From Oncomelania hupensis (Eukaryota; Mollusca; Gastropoda; Littorinimorpha; Pomatiopsidae), in contig CM072517.1 in NCBI GenBank assembly GCA_036898135.1, forward strand, positions 65,025,269-65,089,268: a stretch of DNA of 64,000 nucleotides, in the 5' to 3' direction. The position numbers were made by a program, and so were the translations under genes. The notes beneath the pieces were generated by a model. The model was not told where the DNA came from. It saw only the letters and a program-made list of their open reading frames with translations, and ran no database searches. Shown piece by piece: positions 21,043-32,290 of the stretch (its first letter is position 1; each line of letters opens with the position of its first letter).

Positions 21043-23477
21043 AAAGCATGCCGCTTATCAGCACACCTTTCGAGCGAGTTGGGGTAGATATCATTGGTCC
21101 GATACTACCAGCGTCCAGCAGGGGTCATCGATACATATTGACCATGGTTGACTATGCCACGCGGTATGTAGAAGCGACACCTCTGAAGGATATTAGGGCA
21201 GAGACAGTGAGCGAGGCATTGTGGGTCTATTGGACCAGGATGGGAATTCCTAAGGAAGTGATCACAGATAGGGGTACCCAATTCACCAGCGAAATCATGG
21301 AGAGAGTGAACAAGCTTCTCAACATAAAGGGGATCCATACTACACCCTTTCATCCGCAAACAAATGGTTTGACAGAGAAGTTCAATGCTACACTCAAGGA
21401 CATGATGAAGAGACTTTGTCAAGAACAGCCCAAAGACTGGGACAAGTTTTTGCCAGCATTATTATTTGCTTACAGGGAGGTACCGCAAGAAAGCTTGCAA
21501 TTTTCGCCTTTTGAACTGTTGTATGGGCGTGAAGTACGAGGGCCTATGCAGGTTCTACGTCAGGTGTGGACAAACGAAGATGCAGGAGAGGAAGTGCGAT
21601 CCACGATTAGCCATATCACGGATCTCACGAACAAAATCGAGAAAACTTGTGAGATTGCCAAGAACAACCTCAGCAAGGCAGCGCTCAGATACACGAGGGT
21701 GTACGACAAAAAGGCCAAAGACAGAAAATTTGAGGTCGGGGACAAAGTTTTACTTTTGTTGCCCGCAAAACACAACAAGCTGCAGCTAACGTGGAAAGGT
21801 CCTTATCCAGTTGTGGAGAAAGTGGGCAGCTGCAACTACAGGATCAAGATAAGGGGACATGAAAAACTGCTACATGCGAATTTGCTGAAATTGTACGTCG
21901 AACGTGACGGAAAGCAAACAGGAACGGATGAAGCACAGCCAAACGCGGTGGTCATGGAGACAGATGAGGAGGAAGTGAGCGTTGTGGTTGACGATGTGTA
22001 CGATGAAGAGATGGGAGCACTAGGCATAGATCGTTTTCCTATGTTTACGTTGCATGCAAAAGAAGGTCCCAGAGACGTGAAGATCAACCCTGAGTTGGAC
22101 GAGCACAGGCAGGCTGAAATCTTGTCTATTTGCGACAGGAGAGAAAATGTGCTTAAAGACATACCAGGGAAATGTAAAATCGAAGAATGTGAATTCAAAC
22201 TTACGTCAAGAGAGCCAGTGCATGTGAAGCAATACCCGCTACCATTTGCGCAGGTAGAAACAGTGAAGAAAGAGGTCATTGACATGTTGGAGTTGGGGGT
22301 CATAGAACCAACAGTGTCGCCTTACAATAGTCCGATTGTGTTGGCGAAGAAGAAGGATGGTGAAATACGTTTCTGTATTGACTATAGAAGCCTCAACAAG
22401 CAGGTAGAGTTCGATTCGGAACCTATTCCTGATGTGCCACAAATCTTTGCAAAATTGCAGAAAGCACGCTATTTGTCAAAGATAGACTTGACGAAAGGGT
22501 ATTGGCAGATACCAGTCAAAGAAGAGGATAAACCGAAGACAGCGTTTAGTACACCCATGGGACAGTACTGTTTCGCTTATCTTCCATTTGGTATCAAGAC
22601 TGCGAGTTCTATTTTCACTCGAATGATGCGCAAGCTACTTGAACCTCTGAAGCGTGATGATATTGAACATTTCATTGATGACATCATCATTGCTACTGAA
22701 ACGTGGGAACAGCATGTAGAGGCCATTGATGCTGTGTTGAAAAGGTTGGAGGAGGCAGGTCTTACAGCGAAACCCTCTAAGTGCTACTTTGGTTTCGGGG
22801 AGTTAGACTATTTGGGTCATCATGTGGGTGGAGGCACAGTCATGCCTGATGATGACAAAACTGAGAAAATCAGGTCAGCCAGCAGACCGATCACAAAGAA
22901 GGAAGTCAGAGCATTCCTAGGACTAGTGGGGTTCTACAGGAAATACATCAGCAACTATGCGGAAATCAGCGCTCCGTTGACTGATTTGACAAAGAAAGGT
23001 CTACCAGAAAAAGTGGCCTGGGATGAAAAATGTGAAGCAGCATTCGTTAAACTCAAAGATTGCTTGGTAAGCAAACCAGTGTTATTGCTACCTGACGTCA
23101 GCAAACCATTTACTCTGAGGAGTGACGCATCAGATGTTGCAGTGGGAGCAGTTTTACTGCAAGATCAAGGGCAAGGGTTACAGCCAGTAGCCTATGCAAG
23201 CAAGAAGCTTAACCGTGCAGAGAAAAACTACTCGACCATCGAAAAGGAGTGTTTGGGAGTGGTATGGGCTGTCAAGAAGTTTGAACAGTACCTGTACTCA
23301 ACACATTTCACTTTGGAGACGGACCACCAACCACTCACATATTTGCAGAAAACCAAGACTGAGAATGGTCGACTGATGAGGTGGGCTCTCCAGTTGCAAC
23401 AGTATTCTTTCACAGTCAAAGTTATCAAAGGGAAAGACAATGTTGGCGCAGACTATTTGAGTCGATTGCACTTGTAA
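20946..23477 (+). CDS. pol: Integrase - reverse transcriptase - RNase H frame
   Basis: An 843-codon open frame without its own ATG at the 5' edge; presumably the continuation of gag-pro. In order (frame residues): the two zinc-site cysteines CASC-DVC at 12-18; integrase catalytic D48, D108 and E144 with 35 residues between the last two; a GPY/F module (WKGPYPVV) at about 283-320; reverse transcriptase from about 410 with SPYNSPIVLAKKKDG, D513, YLPFGIKTA and the catalytic FIDD at 576-579; RNase H with D727, E766, D793 and D836. All catalytic residues are present. INT before RT is the Gmr1-type arrangement. It reverse-transcribes and integrates the element. Stop TAA at 23475-23477. Confidence 0.93.
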   Translation: MAGICGDVKRYCASCDVCQRSTRKGATRKVPMKSMPLISTPFERVGVDIIGPILPASSRGHRYILTMVDYATRYVEATPLKDIRAETVSEALWVYWTRMGIPKEVITDRGTQFTSEIMERVNKLLNIKGIHTTPFHPQTNGLTEKFNATLKDMMKRLCQEQPKDWDKFLPALLFAYREVPQESLQFSPFELLYGREVRGPMQVLRQVWTNEDAGEEVRSTISHITDLTNKIEKTCEIAKNNLSKAALRYTRVYDKKAKDRKFEVGDKVLLLLPAKHNKLQLTWKGPYPVVEKVGSCNYRIKIRGHEKLLHANLLKLYVERDGKQTGTDEAQPNAVVMETDEEEVSVVVDDVYDEEMGALGIDRFPMFTLHAKEGPRDVKINPELDEHRQAEILSICDRRENVLKDIPGKCKIEECEFKLTSREPVHVKQYPLPFAQVETVKKEVIDMLELGVIEPTVSPYNSPIVLAKKKDGEIRFCIDYRSLNKQVEFDSEPIPDVPQIFAKLQKARYLSKIDLTKGYWQIPVKEEDKPKTAFSTPMGQYCFAYLPFGIKTASSIFTRMMRKLLEPLKRDDIEHFIDDIIIATETWEQHVEAIDAVLKRLEEAGLTAKPSKCYFGFGELDYLGHHVGGGTVMPDDDKTEKIRSASRPITKKEVRAFLGLVGFYRKYISNYAEISAPLTDLTKKGLPEKVAWDEKCEAAFVKLKDCLVSKPVLLLPDVSKPFTLRSDASDVAVGAVLLQDQGQGLQPVAYASKKLNRAEKNYSTIEKECLGVVWAVKKFEQYLYSTHFTLETDHQPLTYLQKTKTENGRLMRWALQLQQYSFTVKVIKGKDNVGADYLSRLHL

Positions 23478-23504
23478 AAGAATAGCTTAAACATGTTTCA
23501 GCTC

Positions 23505-23515
23505 AAGAGGAGGGG
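23505..23515 (+). promoter_or_regulatory. Polypurine tract
   Basis: AAGAGGAGGGG five bases upstream of the 3' LTR, the position expected for the second-strand primer of reverse transcription. Confidence 0.8.
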
Positions 23516-23520
23516 CGTAA

Positions 23521-25003
23521 TGTCGCGAAACGAAACGCTCGCGAGTATTTTTATTTTTCCAAGTGCAAATTGTTGTATAGAGTGCCTGTGGTACATTTAG
23601 AAATATGACGTCAATTTGTCAATCGCCATTTTTTTTATTCCTGGAAAAGAATAAAATGGACGATTTTTTTCCGATAATTATTTTGTGTGAAAGATTGTGA
23701 TTAATGCCAATAATAAAATTTTAGGGCAAGAAAAGAGGTTGTGAACTATTAATTTTATAAAATATAATATTCGATGTGATAGGTCATTTGTTTGCGTTGG
23801 GAAATTTTCATTGGTTGTTTTAATGATAAAAGTATGGTAACCTTAATAAAATGAAACAGAGGCGAAATCGGTTAGGAAAACTGTCAATCAGTTGGGAAAG
23901 AGATCTAGACTGGACAGGGAGGATTCTACCCAAGCTCCGAGGCAACTTATTCCGTGGGGTGCCAACGACAGTTTAGCTGGAGGCTGAATGATGTCAGATG
24001 TGGTTGGGCCAGGAAGATAGTTGTTCCTCGACGTTTGATCAGCTTTAGCTGAATTCTGGCACCGTAGGGTAAATATTTAGATTTTTCTTCATTCAAGATA
24101 ATTTCCCAAGAAGATTGATACGTGTGATGATTTGTTCATTGAATATATGTGTTTTTCAGAGGAGAAAAATAGTTTATTCATTGAATGCATTTGTTTTTCA
24201 GAGTAGTGAGATAGTTTGTTCATTGAATGCATTTGTTTTCCAGAGGAGAAAAATAGTTTGTTTGTTTGAATGCATTTCTTTTCCAGAGAAAGATAGTTGG
24301 TTCGTCTGAATGCAGTTGGTTTTCAGGGGTCTGATGTGTTGATTAATCGTAACATGTTTTTCCAAGCAGAGCCGGACCTGGAGGAGTTTAAGTTTGTATG
24401 AAAATAATTTTCATGCAGATTTCTAAGACTAGTTTTGTTCGGCAGGTGTTTTTCGCTTTTTATGGTATGAATCGTCTTGGATCCCCGTGACGATGTCATC
24501 TTTGAGACTGGCACTGGAATCTTCACTGACGTCTTGCTTATGATCGGAGTGACTAATTCTACGATGGAACTGTACGTTAACGAGGGCTACAGAAGTCACT
24601 GGTGGGTCATGGACAGCCACTAGATCTAACGGCGACATCGACGTCAAGTTCCAGTTCTTATGAACTTTTCCACAACTCATCTAAAGACTGGTTTCTTCAT
24701 TCATCAACGATTCAACGAGGACGAAGTTTTGAGCTAAGTAAAAATAATTGAAAGCAAGAACATTTTCGATAACCACGACGGAAAGTATCGCCAAATTATC
24801 GTTCCGATTTCGAAGAAAAACCAACGGAATATAATAAAATAATCGAACTTGGAAAAACGTGTTATGTGTTTGTGAAGTGTTGGAATGAAATGGTGTACCT
24901 TAGGTTTTTTTATTGAAATAAAACCATGTTCTGGGGTAAGTCATGAAAGTCAAGGTAGTCCTTCATCAGCAGTGATCACCCAGTAACACCCAGGTTTGCG
25001 ACA
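23521..25003 (+). repeat. 3' LTR
   Basis: 1483 bp, a near-copy of 16300-17791. Differences include gctcgcgagt versus gctcgagagt near the start, an 8-9 bp deletion near 23610 and scattered substitutions. It ends GCGACA and is followed by the target duplication GTACC. Confidence 0.93.
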
Positions 25004-25023
25004 GTACCTGCAAACACATTCCT

Positions 25024-25027
<4 letters not shown>

Positions 25028-25082
<55 letters not shown>

Positions 25083-25107
25083 CTCTCTCTCTCTCTCGCT
25101 CTCTCTG
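25028..25107 (+). repeat. (TC)n microsatellite
   Basis: About 40 dinucleotide units with a few interruptions. The next 300 bases are C/T-rich and AT-rich without any recognisable feature. Confidence 0.9.
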
Positions 25108-25429
25108 TGGATGAATCTACATCCTCTCCCATGTCGACTTATTTACCCTCCTCACTCCCTGCCCTCTACCTCCTCATCTTCGCCGTCTCCCTCTTCTTTT
25201 TACTGTCCTCAATCTTGTTTTTCAATCTGCCAGGGACATTTATGAGGGTTTTTACATTTCCACAACATAACTTTTGAGTTATCGCATCAAATTGTTTCAT
25301 CTTAAATTGCCTAATCCCAAGAGGTCTAATCTCAACTTGAATTTTCTCACACCTAACAACACATTTTTCTACATCTCCTTGACCTCTCCTGGCGAGTGAG
25401 TGTCAGTCAGATTTTTTTAAAAAGAAGGT

Positions 25430-25618
25430 TAATTGTAATTTATAATCACACGACGCCGTAACGCATAGGCGGCTACTGGGCATATTATTCTGACAACAGC
25501 GAACCAGTTGATGGCAAGGGGAAAAATAATATGGTCACACGTTGGCCAATCCGGGATTCGAACCACGGACTTTTTGGTTACTAGTAAGCCACTCTATCAG
25601 CGTAGCTACACGGCCCCA
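25430..25618 (-). mobile_element. tRNA-like SINE (fourth type)
   Basis: Minus strand: GGGGCCGTGTAGCTACGCTG, then GATAGAGTGGCTTA, and later GTGGTTCGAATCCC (B box), with tRNA-like spacing but no consistent cloverleaf stems. Body sequence follows to about 25430. Read as a retroposed tRNA derivative, not a working tRNA. Confidence 0.5.
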
Positions 25619-25707
25619 CTACTTCATCAATCGCCCGAAATTATAGGGCGGAGATAGACGGAGACAGAAACACTCTCGTATCCACATTCGTGCGCCTGTG
25701 TCACAAT

Positions 25708-25710
<3 letters not shown>

Positions 25711-25773
<63 letters not shown>
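25711..25773 (+). repeat. (GA)n microsatellite
   Basis: About 31 GA units, continuing into degenerate GA-rich sequence to about 25812. Confidence 0.9.
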
Positions 25774-25778
<5 letters not shown>

Positions 25779-25906
25779 AACAGAGAGAAAGAGACAGAGA
25801 GAGACAGACTGAGCACGTTGGAGACGATTACACAGAGAAGCAGTCATCATTGGCATTGACAACATCATCGTTGCTATCAGCGTCATCGTCGTCATCATCA
25901 TCCTTC

Positions 25907-26303
25907 CTATTCTTTCCCGTCACTCGAAGGTCGTAGGGGCACCACAGATGTAACCAGCGTACTCCACCTTTCTCTGTCTTCAGTTGCAACCCTCATGGCT
26001 TCGATCAGTGTCAAGCCAGTTCATTCTCGCATGTTGTCCTCCCACCTCTTTTTCTGTCTCCCTCTACTTCTGCCTCCTTGCACCGTGCCTTGCACGAGGG
26101 TCTTTGCAAGGCCTGATACTCTGGAGACGTGGCCATACCATCTGAGTTTCCGTTTTTTCACCACTGTGAGCATGTCATCATGTGGTCTAATGGATTGTGT
26201 GATGGTCTGTCGGACATGATGCGCTCTAGAAAAATGTTGAAGAGTGTAGGCATCCTTCACGAACACCGATTGTTGTTCTGAACCAGTTTCCGATGGCGCT
26301 GTT
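25907..26303 (-). mobile_element. LINE family A, copy G (3' end, internally deleted)
   Basis: Minus-strand fragment with the C-terminal motif KKRKLRWYGHVSRVSG and a degraded GGATA-type end at 25907-25919. The sequence jumps from the RT segment around LERIMS (about 26215) directly to VRQTITQSI, so roughly 0.5 kb of the element is missing internally. Confidence 0.8.
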
Positions 26304-26322
26304 CATAATTATCGTCATCACA

Positions 26323-26334
26323 ATCATCATCATT

Positions 26335-26398
<64 letters not shown>

Positions 26399-26399
26399 C
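26323..26399 (+). repeat. (ATC)n microsatellite
   Basis: About 25 trinucleotide units adjoining the 5' side of LINE-A copy G. Degenerate GTC/ATT-rich sequence continues to about 26620. From 26620 to 27040 nothing was recognised. Confidence 0.85.
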
Positions 26400-27059
26400 A
26401 ATCATTGTTATAAATAGCATTATCATCCTCATACTCCTTGTCGTTGTCGTCATTACTATATTCACCGCCGTCATCAATGTCGTCGTCATAGCATCGTCAG
26501 CATCACCGTGTTGGCCATTGCCGTCATTGTTATTTTTGTAGTAACTTTATTTGTTATTAGTGTTATTGTTAGTATTGATGGAGCTGGTGTTGCAGCGATT
26601 GTTATATTATTGCTATTATGTTTCTGTTGCGCTGTCAGAGGCGGCTGTATCCACTGGGGTCATTTGGACCAATGGAAGTGCATGTCTTATGTTGTAGTGT
26701 TTCTGTTTCTTTACGCACACATCACAAAACATTGCTCCACTGTAAATGCATTTGGAGGAATAACATCTCAAATCCTGTATCTTTTTAGTTGGTTTCGGCG
26801 GGATCCAAAGCGTAGGCACCTCTGGAGTTAGGTCTTTTGAGACCTCCACCAACATGAACGGTTTTGAAGGGATCAAAAAGCTTTGCATGTTTCCTGAATT
26901 ATTTTATACAGTGAGTTTATTGAGTCTAACCAGAATATGCAATTAGGTTTTTACTACAATGTAACGATTCCTATCTGATAGTACGCACGGCTGAGCAGCT
27001 GTCTCAATCCATTGACGGGATTACAAAATGCTTCTTCCATACCTCGGGTATAGTAATAA

Positions 27060-27932
27060 TATATAATATAATAGTGGTGCAGGGTTTGTTATACCAGCTT
27101 TGAAAGTAGAAAATTCGTACTGTATTGGAAAAGGATTTTCTATATTTTCCTGTGAATTATATTCCATATTAAGAGCATTACAATATATTCTTGAAACATT
27201 CCTGGATATAGTTAACTTGCTCATTTGTGTCGATTCAAAATCAGTTTTACAATCAATTCAAAACTGGGAATATACTACTAGACCAGATCTAATATTTGAA
27301 ATTAAGCATATAATACATCAAATTATTAGCAGAGGTACAAATGTTGATTTTTGTTGGGTTCCGTCTCATTCTGGCTTGTACTGGAATGAGTAGTCGGACA
27401 AACTTGCCAAAATTGGAGCTAAAAATACAAATTCGATATCAAATTGTAATATTACATTATCTAGGCATGAATTGGTTTCATTAGTAGAAAGACATTTTCA
27501 AAAATCAGTAAACAAGCATAACATTTTATCATGTAGTAGAAATATTTCAAAACTTATATATAAACTGCGTTTGAATTCATGGAGCACAAAATACATTACT
27601 GATATTCATTGTATATGCCAGCAACCAATGTCTGTACAACATTTATTATTTGAATGTACAACATTATTACCATTATACAAGGCAAATAATGTCTCGATCA
27701 ATGAAACCGATAGTATGACAGATATTTTATATAATCATACACTTATTGCAAAAATCGCTTACATTATCTTACATACTGACATAAAAAACATTTTTTGATT
27801 AAGTACATAAATATGTGTTTATGTTTATACATGTGTGTTTGTGTTTATGTCTATGCATATATATGTTTGTGAAAGTCTAATATCATTTTATCAATGAAAA
27901 GACTTTAAATAAAAATCTGAATCTGAATCTGA
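27060..27932 (+). mobile_element. I-type LINE 3' end with RNase H domain, copy 1
   Basis: A 5'-truncated LINE. The frame from about 27092 reads SGAGFVIPALKVENSYC, SCELYSILRALQYI (RNase H Glu), VDSKSVLQSIQN (Asp), WVPSHSG (His region) and then, after an in-frame TAG at 27391-27393, SDKLAKIGAKN (Asp). A C-terminal Cys/His motif follows (CICQQPMSVQHLLFEC). Stop at 27796-27798. The 3' UTR ends in TCTGAA repeats (about 27911-27932). An RNase H domain followed by a Cys/His tail is typical of I/Jockey-type elements. Confidence 0.8.
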
Positions 27933-27942
27933 GTTATCAGTA

Positions 27943-27969
27943 GGTGGGTGTGTGTGTGTGTGGGGGTGT

Positions 27970-28000
<31 letters not shown>
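27943..28000 (+). repeat. (GT)n microsatellite
   Basis: GT-rich tract with GGG interruptions immediately after the I-type LINE tail. Confidence 0.85.
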
Positions 28001-28094
28001 GTACCAACTACGTATGACTCGTTCACTCACGTGCTGTGATCAAACGTTCCGGTCTTTGTGCCTCGCCTTCAGCCCTAACTCTTTAAGCGTGTAG

Positions 28095-28428
28095 CATATT
28101 CTTTTAGAATGTCCATTCACAACAACATTATTTAAGGAAAATTATTGCGATGTTATCATAAACGAACATAAAGCTGTGAACGACATTTTGACAAACATTG
28201 AACTTATGGTGTCAATAATAGCATTAGGCATTAATTGATGTATGCCATTTGAAAAAAAAAAAGATAACAAATTATTGCACACCATCTCATCCAGATTCAT
28301 TAACAGTATTGTAGTTTAAATTTAGTTTTAAGAACTGTTGTTATATAGCTTTTATTATTATTTTTAAAGTCTAACATCACTTAATTGTGAAAAGACTTTA
28401 AATAAATTAATTGAATTGAATTGAATCT
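28095..28428 (+). mobile_element. I-type LINE 3' end, copy 2
   Basis: Encodes only the extreme C-terminus of a related element: HILLECPFTTTLFKEN followed by about 27 more residues to TGA at about 28240, parallel to HLLFECTTLLPLYKAN in copy 1. It shares the 3' UTR phrase gaaaagactttaaataa but ends in ATTGA repeats, not TCTGAA. Confidence 0.7.
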
Positions 28429-28439
28429 GTGTATTCTTA

Positions 28440-28830
28440 AAAGTCGGTTGACATGGGTACTTTGAAGTTATCTTGACCCTAAACTATGAGAGATGGAAAG
28501 CTCAAAGTTGTTTTATGTCTTTCATAGATTTGACGTTTTTACGTTTATCTTGAAGGTCAAGGAAAATTTTAGGCCTTACAAAAATATCAAAAATGTGTCA
28601 TCGTACAGTGGAGTGACTATATTTGATCCCTAGTACCCATCAACATTGGATTATTTGATAATACATGAGCATCAGAGGTCATTTGAAGATCAAGGTCATT
28701 GAAAAGGTCAAGGTAATTCCAATGACACTAACTATTGTTTGGCTTAAGACAACGTTTGCTGTCGTTTATTAGCTGGTAGATGAGTGTCTAGTTGGAGCCA
28801 AAGGTCAAGGTCATCGCAAAGACCAAACAC
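28440..28830 (-). repeat. Dispersed repeat family R, copy 2 (inverted)
   Basis: Contains TCAAGGTCA at 28690 and 28805 and related half-sites, in the orientation opposite to copy 1. No coding potential. 28831-29040 beyond it shows nothing recognisable. Confidence 0.55.
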
Positions 28831-29076
28831 AGTATTATTTTGCGTTTTAATATAACGGTTTCGTTTCAATTTTGTCACTCATTTTCATGTAGAATATTGC
28901 AAGTTCCAGATGGAGCATGTGAGTCACGAGGGCCTACTAACACGCTCCTGTCTGCAGAACTGAAGATAGAATCTACGATCCCTGCAACACAATGTAATGG
29001 CTGTACAAATATGAGAATAATTATTCGGATTAACTGATATTGTTACTATTATAATAACACTGATAACTGCGTGACA

Positions 29077-29126
<50 letters not shown>

Positions 29127-29480
29127 ATTTATTTTATTTTAACAACTTTACTATCACCAAGGTGAATTTCGGGCACTTTCATTTTTCGAAAGTACAGCAG
29201 CCCCAAGTGAAGCGCTTAACCCAAGGTACATGCTGGGTGTGTTCTTGTCACCGGCACTCACCCGTCTAGGACATGAGCGTCAGGATCTTCTAAAATCCGT
29301 TATGATGGAATGCATGCGACACAGACTAGACCTCGGTTTATACTCTCATCCGAAAGAGTAGGGAACGGGAGTAAAGTGTCTTTCCCAAGGACACAACACA
29401 ATGCCCCGGCCTGGGCTCGAACTCGGGACCTTCAGATCCGCAAGCCAACGCTCTAACCACTCGGCCACGGCGTCTCCCTT

Positions 29481-29539
<59 letters not shown>

Positions 29540-29541
29540 CG
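29077..29541 (-). mobile_element. SINE family S2, copy b, within a (GAT)n microsatellite
   Basis: The tRNA-like head on the minus strand at about 29478-29405 (CCGTGGCCGAGTGGTTAGAG; GAGTTCGAGCCC) is followed by the S2 body to about 29130. Pure (GAT)n tracts lie on both sides (29077-29124 and 29480-29541), as expected if the SINE landed in an existing microsatellite. Confidence 0.75.
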
Positions 29542-29561
29542 TCTGACCGATCCCTTCATCC

Positions 29562-29870
29562 AATAATAAATATTTTATAATTGTTCGTACACAGCGCTTT
29601 TCCTGCTCAAGGCGTTGGCCGATACAGGACCTAACTCAAGCCCCGGCCGAGGCGCCGCCAATTAGCAATCTTCGGCACACTGTCTGACGCCTCCGACAGC
29701 TGAGTGCAACCCTGGGCGAACCAGGGTTTCAGGGAGAAGGGATCCAGTGCTTGCTGGGTGTGTTTAGGCACTAAAACATGAACCGTCAAGATCTTTAAAG
29801 TCCGCGCAACGGAATGCACGCGGGCCACAGACCTCGGTTTAAATTCCATGCGTCTCCTCAGGTCTATGTT
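29562..29870 (-). mobile_element. SINE family S2, copy c (diverged, head missing)
   Basis: The 3' end at 29575-29610 (AGCGCTTTTCCTGCTCAAGG region) and body phrases (gtccgcgcaacggaatgcacgc, read here on plus) match S2 with many differences. It stops at about 29870 without the tRNA-like head. Confidence 0.6.
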
Positions 29871-29944
29871 CCCAAGATCATGTTTATATTCCTTCAGCTT
29901 AATGTTCCTCCAGGTCTGTTGCCCACATAGACCCTGGAACATGC

Positions 29945-30620
29945 TCCTGTCGGGGAGGGGAGGGGAGAGGAGGGGGGAAGGAGTGTGTGGGGGGGGGGGG
30001 GGAAGGGGTTAGTTAACACGGAGCAGTCCGTAATTTTTAGATTTTACTTAGAAAGAGACGCAAACCTCGCGATAGGCGGAGTGATTTTTTTCCAGGAATT
30101 TGGGGAGTCAGAATTGTATATCGTCAAGTTGGGGCGTTGACAAAATACTCTGCAGATTTGGCAGCGGAGTGAAGTTTCATCTGCCTGTCTATTGGCACGC
30201 CAATGTGAAAATTTTATGGGCAAAAGAAGATCAACGGGCCGACAAACACGGTTAGGTTATTTTTTTTTTATAGCCTACTGTCTGCCAACGACACTAAAAA
30301 CAAGAATATGACTGTTCCAATGTGTTGAAATTGTATGAGAAGATTGTAGCGTGAAGTATGTCTAAGTATTGTGAAGTAAAAATAATATTTTATTGTTGAT
30401 AGTTTTATAAAACAAAGATGGTTGATCTCTGTTTGAAAACTCTATTCAGATTTGTTGTGATCGACATTTTTTTTCCACATTTAAAAAAATTTTTTTTTTT
30501 TGTAAGGTAAAGACGGTAATGAATGAATGACCGTATGTGTGAACGGTAACCGAGATGCGAATGTTGTTGATATTTTTAGAAAGATCGAGATTTTATTATT
30601 GTTGGATAACAAGATGTTTA
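29945..30620. other. G-rich tract, then unassigned sequence
   Basis: 29945-30005 is almost pure purine with runs of G. The remainder to 30620 is unremarkable AT-rich DNA with no frame or repeat I can support. Confidence 0.4.
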
Positions 30621-30633
30621 TGTAGCCGAGTGG

Positions 30634-31312
30634 AGTACTTGACTCCCGACTCTCGGCACACCAACCTTGGGGACACGGCCCGACCCGATCTGCTAATTTG
30701 ATTTATCTCTCGTAAGAAGGACATACAAATATATTTGTGTAGCGTGTTGTTAGTAAACCGGTCTGCCGGCTATTAGTGCCACGACACTATGAAAAGTCAT
30801 TGCCACTGACCTGCATAAAATACCTGCCGGCATATGTAGTCCTGCTCACCACCAAGATGAATGGTCAGCCGGGGAGAACAAATGTCGTGTCGCCTTGTCC
30901 TGCATAATCCAATGGCCACTCCCAAGGATTCTGCACAGCAGGAGCCACCCGAGGTTAGTCTATCCAACAAATGGTAGGTATACAACCTCTCGCCCAAGCT
31001 TGAACTAGTCGCCTCCATTACCGCCGCAGATCCCACAGCTCAAATCGAACCATGTCCTCATGGTTTCCCAGTTCGCAACAGGTATGTCTGGAACCGACAC
31101 TGACTACGCCCAGTCAGTCTCCATTCACTGACTGAACAGTGAAAAACTGCTTCAACAGTTACCACGGCTTAGCATCATCCTAGATCCTGTTTCCGGTCGT
31201 TGCATCACTTGTAGCCCAGTGGAATATTTGACTCCTTACTCTTGGCCACCAACCTTGAGAACACAGCTCGACCCGATCTGCTCATTATTATTTATCTCTC
31301 GCAAAAACAAAA
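30634..31312 (+). repeat. Two copies of an ~85-bp repeat flanking a unique segment
   Basis: 30634-30718 and 31207-31312 share the phrase pattern gtagccgagtggagtacttg / ccaaccttgggg / gacccgatctgct / tttatctctcg in direct orientation. The start resembles a tRNA A box (TAGCCGAGTGG), but no B box follows at tRNA distance. The segment between (30719-31206) has no supported gene. Confidence 0.5.
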
Positions 31313-31344
31313 TAAAATAAAATAAATGTATTTGTTTTGCAAGA

Positions 31345-32290
31345 ACAATTGGTGTGCGTCAAAGATGCCTACTCTCTCCAACATTCTTCAACATCTTCCT
31401 GGAGCGCATCATGTCAGACGCCCTTGCAGATCACGAAGGCACAGTCAGCATAGGGGGTTAAGCAATCTCCAACCGACGTTTTGCGGATGACATTGATGGA
31501 TTGGCTGGAGATGAACAAGAACTTGAACAGCTGGTACAGAGGCTTGACACCACCTCCAGAGCTTATGGAATGGAAATAAGTGCAGAGAAGACCAAAATGA
31601 TGACCAACAACACCAATGGCATCCACATGGACATCAAAGTCCAAGGCCAATCCCTTAACACAGTGCATAGCTTCAAATATTTAGGAGCCATTGTATCAGA
31701 CAATGGGTCCCGACAGGAAGTCCTCTCCAGGACCGCACAAACAACTGCAGCCCTGAAAAGGATGAAGCCCATTTGGAAAGACAAGACCATCAGTCTACAT
31801 TCCAAGGTAAGGCTGCTGCACTCTCTTGTCATTTCCATCTTCCTATAAGCTGGCGAAACATGGACCCTCACAGCAGATCTACAAAGAAGAATACAAAGCA
31901 TGGAGATGAGGTGCTACAGAAGACTTCTGGGCATTTCCAATACCAGCACATCACCAACAACGAAGTCCGACAGACCATCACACAAGCCATTGGAGAACAC
32001 GATGACATGCTCACAGTGGTAAAGAAACGGAAACTACGATGGTACGGCCACGTCACCAGAGCATCAGGCCTTACAAAGACCATCCTATTCTGCAAGGCAC
32101 GGTGCAAGGAGGCAGAAAAAGAGGGAGACAGAAAAAGAGGTTGGAGGACAACAGTCGAGAATGGACAGGCTTGAGTGTTGCTGAGGACAGAGAAAGATGG
32201 AGTACGCTGGTTACACGATCATCTGGGTGCCCCAACGATCTTCGATTTACGGGATAGGATAGAATAGGATACTATAGGATACGATAGGTC
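31345..32290 (+). mobile_element. LINE family A, copy B
   Basis: 5'-truncated copy starting within RT (IGVRQRCLLSPT in broken frame), then a FADD-box region (RRFADDIDG), AYGMEISAEKTKMMTNNTNG and KYLGAIVSDNGSRQEVLSRT. A stop and frameshifts follow, then KKRKLRWYGHVTRASG. It ends in GGATA-type repeats at about 32250-32290. Not functional. Confidence 0.85.

Larger units (their letters stand above)
16300..25003 (+). mobile_element. Ty3/gypsy-class LTR retrotransposon with Gmr1-type domain order
   Basis: An 8.7 kb element bounded by LTRs (16300-17791, 23521-25003) and a 5-bp target duplication GTACC (16295-16299, 25004-25008). Between the LTRs are a primer-binding-site candidate, a 1.1 kb leader, a gag-protease frame, an integrase-RT-RNase H frame and a purine tract. 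Integrase lies before reverse transcriptase, opposite to ordinary Ty3/gypsy and matching the Gmr1 group first described from deuterostomes. LTR divergence by eye is about 15 substitutions plus a few indels over 1.48 kb, so insertion is fairly recent. A frame change inside the integrase zinc-binding region probably disables this copy. Confidence 0.93.
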
